A stretch of DNA of 7,629 bases from Candidatus Eiseniibacteriota bacterium (lineage in GTDB: Bacteria; Eisenbacteria; RBG-16-71-46; JABDJR01). A model generated the notes under the pieces. The model was not told where the DNA came from. It saw nothing but the letters and a program-made list of their open reading frames with translations, and did no database searches. Within the stretch, counting starts at the first letter, position 1. Each line of letters begins with the position of its first letter. The position numbers were made by a program, and so were the translations under genes. Below are positions 7,055 to 7,629 of the stretch, piece after piece. The stretch covers positions 1 to 7,629 of the forward strand of contig JABDJR010000151.1 in NCBI GenBank assembly GCA_013003415.1, read 5' to 3'.

Positions 7055-7059
7055 CCTCC
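7055..7059 (-). promoter_or_regulatory. Ribosome binding site that decides the rpmE start
   Basis: GGAGG lies 5 nt upstream of the ATG at 7049. It overlaps the upstream ATG at 7059-7061, which therefore cannot be served by it. Confidence 0.85.
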
Positions 7060-7072
7060 AAAACCTAATTCA

Positions 7073-7132
7073 GGGTCGACTCGACCCAAAAAAGGGGTGT
7101 CCGAGACCATCGGTTCCTGTTTCATGATGGTC
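7073..7132 (-). promoter_or_regulatory. Structured 5' leader of rpmE (candidate L31 autoregulatory leader)
   Basis: The predicted transcript starts near 7142 and carries about 93 nt before the rpmE ATG. Three pairings are visible on the minus strand. GACCATC (7126-7132) pairs with GATGGTC (7105-7111) around a 14-nt loop. ACCC (7095-7098) can pair with GGGT (7084-7087) across a run of six T. GGGTCGA (7081-7087) is followed, one base later, by its complement TCGACCC (7073-7079), a 15-bp odd palindrome. The last two compete for the same GGGT. L31 leaders that mediate autoregulation are known in several bacterial groups; membership of this one in any described class is not shown. The palindrome could instead be a protein operator. 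Confidence 0.45.
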
Positions 7133-7148
7133 GTCCAGAGAGCGAAAG

Positions 7149-7177
7149 AGTGTATCAGACTCTGAGCCTCGACTCAA
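7149..7177 (-). promoter_or_regulatory. Predicted sigma-70-type promoter of rpmE
   Basis: On the minus strand, TTGAGT (7172-7177) and TACACT (7149-7154) are separated by exactly 17 nt. Each matches the consensus hexamer at 4 of 6 positions, including TTGA and the TA…T positions. The implied start site is near 7142, upstream of the structured leader. The spacing and position are good; the hexamers are moderate. Confidence 0.55.
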
Positions 7178-7269
7178 CGATTCGCCCTCATGGTTACTCT
7201 CAATACCAACCCATATTCCCGGACCCCGCTGAACCACTAGAAAGGCACTACTAGGCTAGTTTCTGGGCT
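7178..7269. other. Short stretch with no recognised gene
   Basis: No credible reading frame, tRNA or terminator is seen between the rpmE promoter and the inverted-repeat element. Only a 5-bp inverted repeat, ACTAG at 7236-7240 and CTAGT at 7256-7260, stands out, and this is too short to interpret. Confidence 0.5.
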
Positions 7270-7377
7270 CTTAGGGACGGGGCTAACTCAGACAGTCCTC
7301 GCGTTTTGGGTCTCAAATCCCACTCCAGCACCATTTTGCTGACAAAAACGCTGCGGAACTCGCGCCCCGTCCCTAAG
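7270..7377. repeat. Element of about 110 bp with 14-bp perfect terminal inverted repeats and nested stems
   Basis: CTTAGGGACGGGGC (7270-7283) is the exact reverse complement of 7364-7377. Outside it the match extends (GGGCT at 7265-7269 against AGCCC at 7379-7383) with one bulged base. Inside lie a second pair, GCGTTTT (7301-7307) with AAAACGC (7345-7351), and a third, CAGCA (7326-7330) with TGCTG (7337-7341) around a 6-nt loop. The three pairs are strictly nested, so the whole element can fold into one long hairpin. No target-site duplication or coding capacity is seen. It could be a miniature inverted-repeat element, a REP-like unit, or a structured RNA. The repeats are certain; the nature of the element is not. 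Confidence 0.65.
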
Positions 7378-7404
7378 AAGCCCGAAGACCAGCGCCAGCA
7401 GCCT

Positions 7405-7595
7405 CCCTCTCCGGTGGTCGGAAGTCACCTCAAGGGAGAACCCTTTGTGTGTCTTGAGGGTGGTTTCCCCACAAGGAGAGGCTCTCTGCCTTTCCCTCTC
7501 CGGTGGTCGGAAGTCACCTCAAGGGAGAACCCTTTGTGTGTCTTGAGGGTGGTTTCCCCACAAGGAGAGGCTCTCTGCCTTTCCCTCTCCGGTGG
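7405..7595. repeat. 89-bp tandem repeat, two full copies and a partial third
   Basis: Copy 1 spans 7405-7493 and copy 2 spans 7494-7582, and by eye they are identical. Copy 3 starts at 7583 but matches only for CCCTCTCCGGTGG (7583-7595) before diverging. The period, 89, is not a multiple of three, so the copies fall in different reading frames, which argues against a coding repeat. Each unit contains an imperfect inverted repeat, CACCTCAAG against CTTGAGGGTG (7426-7434 and 7453-7462 in copy 1). Identity between copies implies recent duplication or active homogenisation. I do not recognise the family. Confidence 0.9.
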
Positions 7596-7615
7596 GGAAA
7601 CCACCCTCAAGACAC
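7538..7615. repeat. Long hairpin made by an inverted copy of the repeat unit
   Basis: Bases 7538-7560 of repeat copy 2 are perfectly complementary to 7593-7615, a 23-bp stem. Inside it, after a small asymmetric bulge (3 nt against 2), GGAGAGG (7564-7570) pairs with CCTCTCC (7584-7590) around a 13-nt loop. The right arm is exactly where the third tandem copy stops matching, so the array ends by switching to an inverted copy. No T-run follows on either strand, so this is not a standard intrinsic terminator. Confidence 0.85.
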
Positions 7616-7629
7616 CCTAAGCGTTCATC

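Noticed and set aside
6965..7125. Minus-strand upstream open frame starting with ATG at 7125 and overlapping rpmE out of frame
   Set aside because: No clear ribosome binding site precedes it and it runs into rpmE in another frame. Its open length is short enough to be chance, although an initiation effect on rpmE cannot be excluded.
7405..7595. Possible CRISPR array
   Set aside because: The whole 89-bp unit is repeated without variable spacers, and there are only two full copies; this is a simple tandem repeat.
7306..7620. Plus-strand reading frame of 104 codons (and a minus-strand one at 7425-7610) across the repeats
   Set aside because: The 89-bp period shifts frame from copy to copy, so the same DNA is read as different peptides. 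The frames are by-products of the repeats, with no ribosome binding site or domain.
7617..7629. Minus-strand TAG at 7617-7619 as the end of an upstream gene such as rho
   Set aside because: Only three codons are visible before the edge, too little to claim a gene.

Overview
The window carries a compact block of housekeeping genes, all read on the minus strand, so gene order runs from right to left. The order is rpmE (ribosomal protein L31), a DUF1385 membrane protein, prfA (release factor 1), prmC (the methyltransferase acting on release factors), a repeat-rich predicted lipoprotein, murA (first committed step of peptidoglycan synthesis), and the first 217 codons of a papain-like protein that runs off the left edge. 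The order rpmE / DUF1385 / prfA / prmC / murA is familiar from Deltaproteobacteria such as Geobacter. The lipoprotein, with tandem Fn3/PKD-like repeats of the 'D.DG...YEY.LD...W' type, is a style I associate with FCB-group candidate phyla (Eisenbacteria- or Latescibacteria-like) as well as Deltaproteobacteria. I therefore suggest an uncultured, probably Gram-negative bacterium of moderate GC. The phylum assignment is a low-confidence inference.

Layout by region. Positions 1-653 hold the partial papain-like gene. Positions 654-750 are a gap without a clear terminator. Positions 751-5772 hold murA, the lipoprotein gene, prmC and prfA, packed with gaps of 12 nt and 4 nt and a 1-nt overlap. Positions 5811-6773 hold the DUF1385 gene. 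A strong intrinsic terminator at 6777-6805 separates rpmE from everything downstream, so rpmE looks like its own transcript with a recognisable promoter and a structured leader of about 90 nt. Positions 7178-7629 contain no credible gene. They hold a terminal-inverted-repeat element of about 110 bp with nested stems (7270-7377), then two apparently identical 89-bp tandem repeats plus a third partial copy that turns into an inverted copy, giving a 23 + 7 bp hairpin.

How the genes relate: PrmC methylates the GGQ glutamine of RF1, so enzyme and substrate are made from overlapping genes. L31, RF1 and PrmC all serve translation. MurA and the lipoprotein serve the envelope. The lipoprotein gene is inserted seamlessly into this core operon, and its ribosome binding site lies in the last codons of prmC. 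The least explained items are the papain-like gene, the embedded lipoprotein, and the repeat region upstream of rpmE.
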